Part shown: positions 35,836 through 44,792 of the stretch, in pieces
Numbering within the stretch: position 1 is the stretch's first letter
Layout: each line of letters begins with the position of its first letter
Source: Paenibacillus sp. HW567
GTDB lineage: Bacteria > Bacillota > Bacilli > Paenibacillales > Paenibacillaceae
DNA: 64,000 nt
Reading direction: 5' to 3'
NCBI RefSeq assembly: GCF_000374185.1
Contig: NZ_KB910518.1
Coordinates: 4,326,530-4,390,529 of the forward strand
Made by a program: the position numbers and the translations under genes
The notes under the pieces: generated by a model
Seen by the model: only the letters and a program-made list of their open reading frames with translations
What the model was told of the DNA's origin: nothing
The model's database searches: none

Positions 35836-38800
35836 TCAAAATGCAAAATCATTCCCGTCATCAAGCAAATTCAGCGCTTCCGTCTGAACGAGACCCGAAT
35901 CCAGCATAATTTCTTTGACAAGGATATCCGGGTTCCCGGCAACCTGCCCGGCAATATCCAGCAAGTGCCGGCACATGGTTGTGATCGTCCTGCGGGCAAA
36001 TAAATCCGTCGAATACTCCATACGCAGCTCTATCCTGTCGCCATAATCGTACACCCATAAGGTCAAGTCGAATTTGGACGACGGGTTGCGGAACGGATAC
36101 ACCTGCAGCCTTACCCGATCCATAACCGCCTCGGCGGGCGCAACCTCGGGCAGCACCAGCATTACATTGAATAAGGGATTCTCACTTAATTGACGGCTCC
36201 ACCCCAGTGCTTCGACCAACAGCTCAAATTGTACATCCTGATTTTCAAAGATCTGCAAGCTCTGTGCTTTGACCTCTGTCAACAACTGCTCAAACGATGC
36301 TTTGCGGTTGATGCGGGAACGGAAAGGCAGCACATTGGCAAACATGCCGACCATGTCCACCAGATCCGCATGATTTCTTCCTGCAAGACTGGCCCCGATC
36401 ATGACTTCATCCTGGCCGGTGTATTTTTGCAGCAGGACACTGAAGAGGGCCATCATATTCATGAATAATGTGGTGGTATTGTCTTTCATTCCTTGCTTCA
36501 GCCGGGCTGTCACGGTTTCATCCAAAGTACAAGTATAAATATCGCCCTGGCAGCTCAGCATGGCAGGCCGCGGGTAATCGGCGGGAAGCTGTAATTCCGG
36601 CAGTTCTCCCGATAATTGCTGAAGCCAATACTCGGTCTGCTTGTCGAATTCTCCGCGTCTGATCCGTTCGTTCTGCCAGCCCACGAAGTCAACATATTCC
36701 AAGGCGATCGGCTTTAGCTGTTCGGCTTGACCGTTATATATGTGGATAAGCTCACTCTTGAGAAGCTCAACCGAGAGGTTATCGACAATGATATGGTGAA
36801 TATCAAACAGCCACACATACTTGTGTGCACCGCAGCGAACCAGCTTTACACGCAATAAAGGAGCCGAACGCAAATCAAACGGCTGCATAAACTGTTCAAT
36901 TACCGGATCGACCTCCTCCTCCTTTACAGTCACATGCTCCACTTGAAGCCCGGCATGGTCATGGATGATCTGGACAATCTCTCCGTTAATGACATCAAAG
37001 CTTGTCCGCAGCACCGCATGCCTATGGATTAATTGGTCGAACGCATTTTGTAATTTATCCAGATCAAGCTCCCCTTCAACCCGTATAGTCTCCAGGATGT
37101 TGTATGCAATGCTGTCCGGCTGAAGCTGCTGTTGAAAATACAACCGTTTTTGCGCCGAGGACAAGGGATAATGAGCCTCAGGCGCTGCTTTTTGAATGGC
37201 GGCATATTCTTTGGCAGTTGTAGGATAGGCCGCCCGGATATGCTGTGCAAGCGCATTCAGCACAGTGGTATGAAAGAAGACCGAAACCGGAATCTTGATG
37301 CCGATCGCCTGATAGATCCTCTCTGCGACCGTTAGCACCTTCAGCGAATCCCCGCCCAAATCAAAAAAATCATCTTCCCTGGAAATTTGCTCATGCCCAA
37401 GAACACTTTGCCAAATGCTGCTGATTACATCTTCTAACTCCTGGACGGACAAATTTACCTCTGAAGCCCGCACCATGTCGCCCGCAGAGCTGCCGCTGCT
37501 GTCTTCATACAGATTTACCTTCTCATTTCTGTAGGCTTCTACCCGGGTAAGCAAATCAACTGCAGATACCATCACCTGTGGATAGGCTGTCGATAAAGCG
37601 GCCTCCAGAATCATCAGCCCTTCCTCAGGAGTCAGCGAACCCGAATTGCCGTCGAAAGCTGCCGCTGCCTCCCGGACTGCAGTTGTTTTATCGGCAGCCC
37701 TGCCTCGCCCGCTGATCTGCCCATCCGTGACGGCTGTAACCTGATAGCCCTCGATTTCAATGATCCCTTTGCCGTGTTCATCCATAACCGTCAGATCAAA
37801 CTCCAGAATTTTGTTTCCAAAAGAATGTTCTGTCCGGTGACGGATATAACTGTATACTTTTCCCGGCAGCTTCCCGTGGACCGTAATGTTTCTGTAGCCG
37901 AACGGAACATACTGGCCGGCTCCGGTGTGTGCAAGCCCCATGTGCACCAGCGCCACATCAAGGATAGCCGGGTGAAGCCTATAAGCAGCCAGATCTCCCG
38001 CGAACGCTTGCGGAAGTTCAATCCAGGACAATCCCTCCTGCTGAGAGAATCCTCCCCAGCAGTAGCTGTCCCACCGGGGACCGTACCGGAATTTGCTGTC
38101 CCGCCGGTTGTTGTAATGCTCTCTGCCATAACGGCTATCCCCGCAGGCATTGCGGATAACATCCATTTCATAGTCCTGGGGCTTGAGATTATCGGCGCCG
38201 ACGCGGCCACGTGCGTGAAGCACCCACCTGCCCTTGGGAGCCTCGGAGTAACTTTCAATTGTAAACTGATAGCCCTCCATGTCCCGGGTAATGACCGTTC
38301 GGACCGGAACATCTGTATTCTCCGCTACTGCCAGCGGGGTCAAGAAGAAGACATCGCGGATCATCACGGCCGCCCCGGGATTCGAGGCCACTGATTGATA
38401 GGCTGCACAGGCCATTTCCAGATAACATGTTCCCGGCAGCACGGCCTGGTCCGCAATGCGGTGTTCGTCCAAGACCCAATCCCTGCCGGTATGGAAATAA
38501 GAAAGAAACGTAGTACGTCCTGTACTTTCTGTTACGGAGTATCTAAACAACGGATGCTCTTCGGGCTGATAGGCAATTCCCGGGGCAGAGCTGGTTGGAC
38601 GGGAGTGTGCCGACAGGCTGGCCATCCCGGTGTTTTTCCACATATCCCAGTTGATCGCCTGGGTGAAATACCCCCTTCCCGTGTTAGCCTTTGCAAAGGC
38701 ATCCAAAAAAGAATTGGCGGCGCTGTACGCCACTTGCGCAGGTGGAGCGAGCAGCGCGCTTAAAGAAGAGAAAAGCAGCAGAAAATCGACCGGGCGGGGC

Positions 38801-41800
38801 AGCTCCTCAATTGCTTTTTGCAAGACCCGGGTTCCATAAATTTTGGTTCCAAAAACCGCTTCGCACATCTCCTTGCTTCTCCGCTGAATGACAGCTCCGT
38901 CCGGAACACCGGCAGCATGGATAATCCCGTTAATGGCCCCGTAGCGCTCAAGGATCTGCCTAAAAACGGCACTGACCTGAGCTGCATCCGTAATATCCGC
39001 CTGCACCAAATACAATCCGCTTGCCGCTGCTTTGATTTCCCGCAAGCCGGCAATTTTTGTGCTCACCGGATCATCCCCGTTATGGATTGCATACCACCTG
39101 TCCCACTCCTCCTCGGGAAGAAACTGCGACCGGTTGATCAAGACCACACGGGCCTGATACCGCTCCGCCAAAAACTTGGCTACGTATAGCCCGATGCCTC
39201 CAAGACCTCCGGTGATAACGTATACCCCTCCAACCGTTAAGCGCTTGGAAACTGTATTCAGCGGAGCTGTTAGGCGCACCTGCTTGAAGGTAGGCTCCCA
39301 TATATAGATATTCCGAAGCGCGATCCAGTCGGCACGGCGGTTATCTTCCGGCTCGGACAGGATGCGGCAAAGGATATGATGGTCGTATTGATCGGTGTCA
39401 ATCAGCCTGCATGTAATGTTCTCATACTCTTTGGCGATGACACGAAGCGGCCCTAACAGTGTGGCCTTTGCAGGGACGACCGTCTCGTTCCCGATTACTT
39501 CAGCCACCTGGTTGGCAACGATATCAATAGTTATTGGCTGCCGGAGCTGAAGCTCGCCAACCGCTCTGGCAATGTTCAATAAGGTATAGTACCCAAGGCG
39601 GTTGCATTCTTCCGCTTCCGGTAATTGTTCGTAGGCGGCAGCCTGTGGATGCATACACCAAAAATGCACAATCCTGACCGGCCCGTCCCCCCACTTAGCA
39701 AGTGTATCCAGCAGTTGCGTTAAGTCGTCCTTATTTTCCGGATTGATCTCAAATGACAGCTTATTTTGTTTGAAGGTTTCACCGGCCTCAACCCGGGCAA
39801 CGGTCTGCCCCATTTGTTCAAGCTGCTCAATGCATTGGGCTACAAACGGCTCCGGTGTGGCAAAAACTGCGAATAAGCCTTGCTGCTGCTCCCTAGCCCC
39901 GGGTATGTGTTCAGAACGTATCCATGTGGGAACATACAGCCATTCTTCCTTGCTTTTCTTGCCCATTCGGGCATCTTGACGCTTCCAGCTATGCTGGAAC
40001 TGCTTGATCTGCTGCGTATCCACCCAGTATCTTTTCCGGGTAAAGGGATAGGTTGGCAGTGTCAATCGAGACGGGTTTTGATGCTTAGCAAGCTCATCCC
40101 AATTGAGCGGATAGCCGTGTGCCCATATGCAGCCGACAGCATCAAGGAGATCCGGCTCTCCTTTTATAAGGCACATAGGCCCGGACGGGCCGGAGGGTTC
40201 ACCGCCTGCACCGAAGTCAAGAACCAGACGCTGATCATCTTCTTCCGCCTTTGCGGGCAAGCTCTTACCGTCATCATCTGCACCCAATGGATTGACCCAA
40301 TAATCCGGGAGCGTCACATCATTCACTGTATTACTTCCGGCATCTGCAGAGAGCAGCGGAATCGAAGGCACAGACAAGGCAACCGAATCAAATGCCTCGT
40401 AAAACTCGGACTGAAGGGCCTCCAGCAAAAACAAATTCCCTTTGCTCCCCCGCCATTCCTCCAGCAGCCGGTCTCTTTTCCCAATGAGCATCAGCGCTTC
40501 CCCTAAGGTAAAAACACCGGCTAGGCAGCCCGCCACATACGTCCCGATTCCGGTTCCCATAAGCGCGGTTGGCTTCACACCCACACGCAGCAGCCATTTG
40601 GCCAAGGCCAATTGGAGGAGAAAGACCGGCGTTTGTCCCGCTTCCCCATCGTTCCCGGCCGATAAAAGCCCGGCACGCGCAACGCCTCTCAGCTCGCTCG
40701 CCTGAAGCAAGAGTTCTTCCATCTCTTCACGGCAATACGGATTGCGCAAGCAAACGCGGTAAAGCTGAGCCGCCTCTCTGGGGTCTATCCCGCCAAACCT
40801 AAAGTATACAGGCTTCAATTCTTTTTTCGGATCCATCCAGAGGCCTTGCGGTGCCTTCATTCTTAATGCCGCACAACCGGCAAGCAGTCCCTTGCAGGAT
40901 ACATATTGACGGTAGGAAAAGTGCTCGCGGCCCCGTTGCAGCGTATACGCAATATCCGCAATATCCTTCCCTGGATTCTTCCGCACATCTTGTACAAACG
41001 CTTCAATGGACTCCTCCAGCGCTTCCCTGGTTTTGGCTGAAAAAACCAGCAGCCGCTGCTGTTCTTCCTCCTGCTTGGCGCTCCGAACTGATGGAGCTTC
41101 CTCCAAAACGATATGCGCGTTGGTTCCGCCGACACCAAATGAACTTACCCCTGCCCGGCGCAGTCCTGAACCGCTCTCCCATTCTCTCAGCCGGTCTACC
41201 AGATAAAAGGGGCTGTCTTCCAGCATGAGGTGCTGATTGGGATTCGCAAAATGCAAGGTTGGCAGCAGGCATTTATTGTGCAGGGCCAGCACCGCCTTTA
41301 TAAGCCCGGCTATTCCAGCCGCGCTGTCGAGATGGCCAATGTTGGTTTTGACGGAGCCTATCCCGCAGAAATGCTTGCGATTGGTGTGAAAGGCTGCGGT
41401 TAACGCCTTGACCTCAATGGGATCACCGAGAGCCGTCCCCGTTCCGTGTGCTTCTATGTAGCCAATCTCCCCGGGATCTACCCCGGCCACGCGGTGGGCG
41501 GTCCGAATGACCTCTACCTGTCCATCTACACTCGGCGCACTGTAGCCTACTTTGCGGTTGCCGTCATTATTAATCGCCGTTCCTTTAATAACCGCATAAA
41601 TGTGGTCTTTGTCGTCCAAGGCATCTTCCAGCCGTTTCAATATAACCAGACCGATGCCATTGCCAACCACGGTTCCGTCCGATGCGGCATCGAATGCCCG
41701 GCAGCGGCCGTCCGACGACAGGATCATCCCATCCTGATAGAAATATCCGTTCTTCAGTGGACTTGTAACAGATACCCCGCCGGCAACTGCCATGTCACAT

Positions 41801-42393
41801 TCTCCGCTGATGACCCCTTGGCAAGCCGCATGAACCGCAACGAGCGAGGTAGAGCAGGCAGTGAACAGCGTATAACTGGGCCCTTTTAAATTCAGCTTGT
41901 AGGATACTCGCGTGCTCATTAAATCCTTGTCATTCAAATGGGCAATCTCAAAATCCTCAGCCCCGTTGCGGGAGCCCATGGATAGAGATAACGCCTCCCA
42001 GTGAAAGTGGGGCCGTCCTCCGGCATAGACTCCGATAGTATCCTGTGTCCTGCCGGGCGGATAACCCGCATCCTCCAGTGCCATCCAAGTATGCTCGTGC
42101 AGCAGCCTCGTTTGCGGGTCCATAAATTGCGCTTCATTCGGCGTATACCCAAAGAAGGAATTATCGAAGTACTCACACTCATTGAGATAACCTTTTGCTT
42201 TGACGAAGTTCTCTTTGGTGTATACCTCTGCGGGAACTCCGGCCTCCTCCAATTGTTCATCTGTAAAAAAGGAAATGCTGTCAACACCATTCTTTACATT
42301 TTGGAAAAATTGCTCAAGGTTTTTGGCACCCGGAAAAGAACCCGACATTCCAATAATGGCAACTTCTAACCCTGTTCTCGTGTTTTCCTTCAT
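35836..42393 (-). CDS. hybrid PKS: KS - vestigial AT - KR - DH - ACP - C
   Basis: A 2185-aa protein. KS (TACSTS near 180; EAHGTGT; NIGHLDSAAG) is followed by an AT remnant whose elbow reads GTGIGTY near 616 (Ser lost). KR follows (TGGLGGIG near 1063; LLFSSLSA; YSAANSF). The dehydratase comes after KR: its first motif is EHRIADQAVLPGT near 1315 (HxxxG with Gly changed to Asp) and its second is LHPAILDVAL (Asp kept). The usual cis-AT order is DH before KR. ACP Ser is near 1684 (DLGGDSL). A complete C domain at about 1730-2165 has HHIIVDNLS, so the Gly of HHxxxDG is Asn while both His and the Asp remain. A double bond is predicted, then condensation with the threonine loaded on the next protein. 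The start has GAGGGT five to six bases upstream. It lies 50 bases after the BtrH-like gene, and that gap shows no terminator. Confidence 0.97.
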   Translation of the reverse strand: MKENTRTGLEVAIIGMSGSFPGAKNLEQFFQNVKNGVDSISFFTDEQLEEAGVPAEVYTKENFVKAKGYLNECEYFDNSFFGYTPNEAQFMDPQTRLLHEHTWMALEDAGYPPGRTQDTIGVYAGGRPHFHWEALSLSMGSRNGAEDFEIAHLNDKDLMSTRVSYKLNLKGPSYTLFTACSTSLVAVHAACQGVISGECDMAVAGGVSVTSPLKNGYFYQDGMILSSDGRCRAFDAASDGTVVGNGIGLVILKRLEDALDDKDHIYAVIKGTAINNDGNRKVGYSAPSVDGQVEVIRTAHRVAGVDPGEIGYIEAHGTGTALGDPIEVKALTAAFHTNRKHFCGIGSVKTNIGHLDSAAGIAGLIKAVLALHNKCLLPTLHFANPNQHLMLEDSPFYLVDRLREWESGSGLRRAGVSSFGVGGTNAHIVLEEAPSVRSAKQEEEQQRLLVFSAKTREALEESIEAFVQDVRKNPGKDIADIAYTLQRGREHFSYRQYVSCKGLLAGCAALRMKAPQGLWMDPKKELKPVYFRFGGIDPREAAQLYRVCLRNPYCREEMEELLLQASELRGVARAGLLSAGNDGEAGQTPVFLLQLALAKWLLRVGVKPTALMGTGIGTYVAGCLAGVFTLGEALMLIGKRDRLLEEWRGSKGNLFLLEALQSEFYEAFDSVALSVPSIPLLSADAGSNTVNDVTLPDYWVNPLGADDDGKSLPAKAEEDDQRLVLDFGAGGEPSGPSGPMCLIKGEPDLLDAVGCIWAHGYPLNWDELAKHQNPSRLTLPTYPFTRKRYWVDTQQIKQFQHSWKRQDARMGKKSKEEWLYVPTWIRSEHIPGAREQQQGLFAVFATPEPFVAQCIEQLEQMGQTVARVEAGETFKQNKLSFEINPENKDDLTQLLDTLAKWGDGPVRIVHFWCMHPQAAAYEQLPEAEECNRLGYYTLLNIARAVGELQLRQPITIDIVANQVAEVIGNETVVPAKATLLGPLRVIAKEYENITCRLIDTDQYDHHILCRILSEPEDNRRADWIALRNIYIWEPTFKQVRLTAPLNTVSKRLTVGGVYVITGGLGGIGLYVAKFLAERYQARVVLINRSQFLPEEEWDRWYAIHNGDDPVSTKIAGLREIKAAASGLYLVQADITDAAQVSAVFRQILERYGAINGIIHAAGVPDGAVIQRRSKEMCEAVFGTKIYGTRVLQKAIEELPRPVDFLLLFSSLSALLAPPAQVAYSAANSFLDAFAKANTGRGYFTQAINWDMWKNTGMASLSAHSRPTSSAPGIAYQPEEHPLFRYSVTESTGRTTFLSYFHTGRDWVLDEHRIADQAVLPGTCYLEMACAAYQSVASNPGAAVMIRDVFFLTPLAVAENTDVPVRTVITRDMEGYQFTIESYSEAPKGRWVLHARGRVGADNLKPQDYEMDVIRNACGDSRYGREHYNNRRDSKFRYGPRWDSYCWGGFSQQEGLSWIELPQAFAGDLAAYRLHPAILDVALVHMGLAHTGAGQYVPFGYRNITVHGKLPGKVYSYIRHRTEHSFGNKILEFDLTVMDEHGKGIIEIEGYQVTAVTDGQISGRGRAADKTTAVREAAAAFDGNSGSLTPEEGLMILEAALSTAYPQVMVSAVDLLTRVEAYRNEKVNLYEDSSGSSAGDMVRASEVNLSVQELEDVISSIWQSVLGHEQISREDDFFDLGGDSLKVLTVAERIYQAIGIKIPVSVFFHTTVLNALAQHIRAAYPTTAKEYAAIQKAAPEAHYPLSSAQKRLYFQQQLQPDSIAYNILETIRVEGELDLDKLQNAFDQLIHRHAVLRTSFDVINGEIVQIIHDHAGLQVEHVTVKEEEVDPVIEQFMQPFDLRSAPLLRVKLVRCGAHKYVWLFDIHHIIVDNLSVELLKSELIHIYNGQAEQLKPIALEYVDFVGWQNERIRRGEFDKQTEYWLQQLSGELPELQLPADYPRPAMLSCQGDIYTCTLDETVTARLKQGMKDNTTTLFMNMMALFSVLLQKYTGQDEVMIGASLAGRNHADLVDMVGMFANVLPFRSRINRKASFEQLLTEVKAQSLQIFENQDVQFELLVEALGWSRQLSENPLFNVMLVLPEVAPAEAVMDRVRLQVYPFRNPSSKFDLTLWVYDYGDRIELRMEYSTDLFARRTITTMCRHLLDIAGQVAGNPDILVKEIMLDSGLVQTEALNLLDDGNDFAF
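40080..40825 (-). other. vestigial acyltransferase domain (KR-DH module)
   Basis: This AT remnant inside the 35836-42393 gene begins at PVYFRFGGID and ends before LPTYPFTRKRYW. GHSxGE is GTGIGTY (active Ser to Gly, Glu to Tyr region), followed by the recognisable YVAGCLAGVFTLGEAL helix. The ferredoxin-like small subdomain with the HAFHS His is missing. The sequence passes from GKRDRLLEEW to a short IPLLSAD/DYWVNPL segment. The frame is open throughout. Boundaries are approximate. Confidence 0.85.
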
Positions 42394-42443
42394 AAATTAC
42401 CCTCGTTTTTTCGTCATTTTCTTTGCTATACTGCTCCTGTACT

Positions 42444-44036
42444 TTATCTACAGGCATATAAGGCCATAGCAAAAATATGTAAATTAGGACAATCAGGCAG
42501 TCTCATGCCTACAATTTCCCGGGTTGTATCCAGTGTATAATTTCGGGTGAATACATGTGCCGGGGATTCATTCAACTGTATGTGCCCGTTCTTTCGGGAT
42601 GCCGCTCTGCCTGACCAAACGATTGTTTCACCGTAAAGGGGTTCCATATAGCAATCTGTAAATGCAATTGGAAGGAAGGACACGGATCGGTCCTCATATA
42701 CAAGCTCGATCTGATCCCCGTAACTTCCACACTCCGAGCATCCCACAAGCGCCAAGGCAGAATAATGGCCTGCGGGAAGCTTAATAGACTGTGCAGCGCA
42801 TGAAATATTGTCATAATCACTGCCATTCAATGCCGGGAGGGAAAATTCCATCCGTTCCGTCTTCCACTCAACTGAAGGATCATCGGCTAACAAATAATCT
42901 CCCATCAGCGTAAGATCCGCCTTGCTCTCCTCTGAGAGCGAACGGTCAAATCCTTTATTATTGAAATAATCTGACAGCTCCACAAATTGCATATCTGCCT
43001 GGCCGCTGACCGGGTCCGCAATAATGCTTTTGGACATGGTCTGCCGGCCCGTCGCCCTTTCTTCACACATAGAGAGAAGTTGACCGGCAATCTGTTCTTC
43101 CTTGTCTGCGATCATCCGAAGTTTATCGGCCGCTCTGTGCAAGAGACTTCTATCCCTTGGACTGTAGTAGGATTTGGTCACCATAGAGAGCAGAATGCTC
43201 CATTGTGACGCGGCATAATGCAGTTCATCCACCGTTTCATGGAAATCCAGTTCCTGTAGCCGGGTATTTACATATTGCAGTACCGCTGCAAACTGTCTTC
43301 TGCCATTGCTTATAGCATTTAGTACGGACAGTAACGGGGCCATCCAAATATGCTTATGATGCTTGAATTCTCCGCTCAAATCGGGAGACTGCTCCAAAAT
43401 CGCTGCGAGACTTCTCATCTGATGGAACGAATGATACGTTGATTCTCCTCCCCTTATTCTCCTGGCAGCATGCTGAATGATGGTTCTCCAATCAGCTACC
43501 GGCTCCGGCTGGGCTGAACATTTGAATACAGCTACACGGTTGCGGCTGCTATCGTATGAAAAACAATCTTTACTCGAAATCCTGATATCCTGCTTCTGAT
43601 AAAAACAATCTATTAAGCTGTACATGCGGGTTGCCTCATCATAACCGACAATTAAATTGGTGTGAGGGTAATGATAATTGTGAAAACCGGAGTCCCAAGG
43701 ACATTCATAAGTATCCAGCTCAACGATGACGGGTCTGGATTCTGCCAATTCCCCCGCGACTACATCAACCGTATCTTGAAAACACAGGTTCTCTACTATC
43801 TGAACATTGATACCGTGGTACTGCGCCAGTAAAGGAAACATGTTACCAAAATCAGCACTCAAGGAGGAGGATAGCTTCCCCGTATTGCTCCATTGCCGGA
43901 TGTCAAAGGAAAACCCCCACGATTCCGCATACATAAGCTCATGATCCCGCTGCAGCCAGGATGCAACAGAAACAATTGTGTCCTCCGTGCAATTTCTCCA
44001 ATCGTGGTGAATCGGAATGATATCCAGTACGTTCAT
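42444..44036 (-). CDS. BtrH-N/C39-like cysteine protein with C-terminal beta-sandwich
   Basis: A 530-aa cytoplasmic protein. The N-terminal about 170 residues resemble the butirosin BtrH N-terminal / C39 papain-like fold: Cys in WRNCTEDT (C16), His in YPHTNLIVGYDE (H125) and Asp in SLIDCF (D143). BtrH moves an acyl group from a carrier protein onto an amine. The middle (about 190-330) is helical and unrecognised. The C-terminal about 160 residues look like a beta-sandwich module of the type attached to glycosidases (YFNNKGFD, LPAGHYSALALVG, then a Y-D-E-D-type strand and IHIFAMAL-like end). I do not know that fusion from BtrH. An ATG at 44087 is possible, but AAGGTGA precedes the ATG at 44036 at ideal spacing. 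It may transfer a chain to an amine or cleave a carrier-bound thioester. The assignment is by pattern, not search. Confidence 0.85.
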   Translation of the reverse strand: MNVLDIIPIHHDWRNCTEDTIVSVASWLQRDHELMYAESWGFSFDIRQWSNTGKLSSSLSADFGNMFPLLAQYHGINVQIVENLCFQDTVDVVAGELAESRPVIVELDTYECPWDSGFHNYHYPHTNLIVGYDEATRMYSLIDCFYQKQDIRISSKDCFSYDSSRNRVAVFKCSAQPEPVADWRTIIQHAARRIRGGESTYHSFHQMRSLAAILEQSPDLSGEFKHHKHIWMAPLLSVLNAISNGRRQFAAVLQYVNTRLQELDFHETVDELHYAASQWSILLSMVTKSYYSPRDRSLLHRAADKLRMIADKEEQIAGQLLSMCEERATGRQTMSKSIIADPVSGQADMQFVELSDYFNNKGFDRSLSEESKADLTLMGDYLLADDPSVEWKTERMEFSLPALNGSDYDNISCAAQSIKLPAGHYSALALVGCSECGSYGDQIELVYEDRSVSFLPIAFTDCYMEPLYGETIVWSGRAASRKNGHIQLNESPAHVFTRNYTLDTTREIVGMRLPDCPNLHIFAMALYACR

Positions 44037-44041
44037 TGTAA

Positions 44042-44048
44042 TCACCTT
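44042..44048 (-). promoter_or_regulatory. ribosome binding site that selects the ATG start at 44036
   Basis: The minus strand reads AAGGTGA ending five bases before the ATG at 44036. The in-frame ATG at 44087 lies inside the upstream phosphatase-family gene without such a site. The shorter start also puts the conserved Cys region close to the N-terminus, as in the BtrH/C39-like family. Confidence 0.65.
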
Positions 44049-44067
44049 GAATTTAGTATTTAGCTGT

Positions 44068-44778
44068 CTATTTAACAAAACAGTCATTATGGATGTCTTT
44101 GGCTTTCAACGTCAAATCATGCTTGAAGATATGGGAAGTATCCCCAAAGCCAATACATCTTGGCGTTGCCCACCGATCCGAGCGCTGTTCGAGAACAACC
44201 GTCGTGACTGAACTGGGCGGCATCCAGAACCCCGACCACATTAATGAAATAGGAATATCCAGTAAATGCCCAAGCCAGGTTAAACCAATCGCTCTATGGC
44301 AGAACACCACAATTTTATCCTGGCTCGGATTGTTGCATGAGTACCGTCCATCCATTCTTTCATATCCATGGCGCAGCAAAAACCGGTCAGAGCTTTTGCG
44401 GATCTCCTCTACTCTTTCTTTCGCTTGCACATCCTGGTAATAATTGAGCTGATGCCAGCTTTCATGGGTCGGGAATGAGTTTCCGTTTCTGATTACTTCA
44501 CCCGGAATATCAAAAACCCCTATATACCCCCAAGGGGAATTCTCGATCCATAAATCGGTCAGCTCTCTCAGCCAATTCTCAATCCGCGGCTCTATTCCCA
44601 GCAGCTCAGAGGTATAGCTCATCGTCTTCAACGCTCTGCCCATCGGCGATGAATAAATATAATCGACGCCCTGAGCCTGCAGATATTGCGCAAGCGCTTG
44701 TGCCTCAAGCTCTCCGGCAGCAGTGAGGGTATCATTTTCATAATCCGGTTCCGCGTGGCGAACAATATAGAGATGCAT
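44068..44778 (-). CDS. histidine phosphatase (phosphoglycerate mutase-like) family protein
   Basis: A 236-aa protein of the histidine phosphatase superfamily. It has the RHAE motif at 7-10 (usual RHG, phosphohistidine H8), SSPMGRAL with R48, a Glu in LRELTDL (E72), and the second catalytic His in FCHRAIG (H161). No signal peptide is seen. A sequence rich in Trp and aromatic residues (WGYIGVFDIP, WHQLNYY) separates the two halves and suggests a binding site unlike glycolytic phosphoglycerate mutase. It starts 14 bases after a PKS gene, with AAGGGA upstream, and is followed closely by the BtrH-like gene. It may remove a phosphate from an intermediate or precursor, or act on a phosphopantetheine-like group. 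The substrate is unknown, and the placement between PKS genes is the main clue that it serves this pathway. Confidence 0.92.
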   Translation of the reverse strand: MHLYIVRHAEPDYENDTLTAAGELEAQALAQYLQAQGVDYIYSSPMGRALKTMSYTSELLGIEPRIENWLRELTDLWIENSPWGYIGVFDIPGEVIRNGNSFPTHESWHQLNYYQDVQAKERVEEIRKSSDRFLLRHGYERMDGRYSCNNPSQDKIVVFCHRAIGLTWLGHLLDIPISLMWSGFWMPPSSVTTVVLEQRSDRWATPRCIGFGDTSHIFKHDLTLKAKDIHNDCFVK

Positions 44779-44792
44779 TCGTTAAATTCCCT

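Noticed and set aside
42394..42443. T-rich 50-base gap considered as terminator or promoter
   Set aside because: No stem-loop and no convincing -35/-10 pair was seen. It ends in a ribosome site for the next gene.
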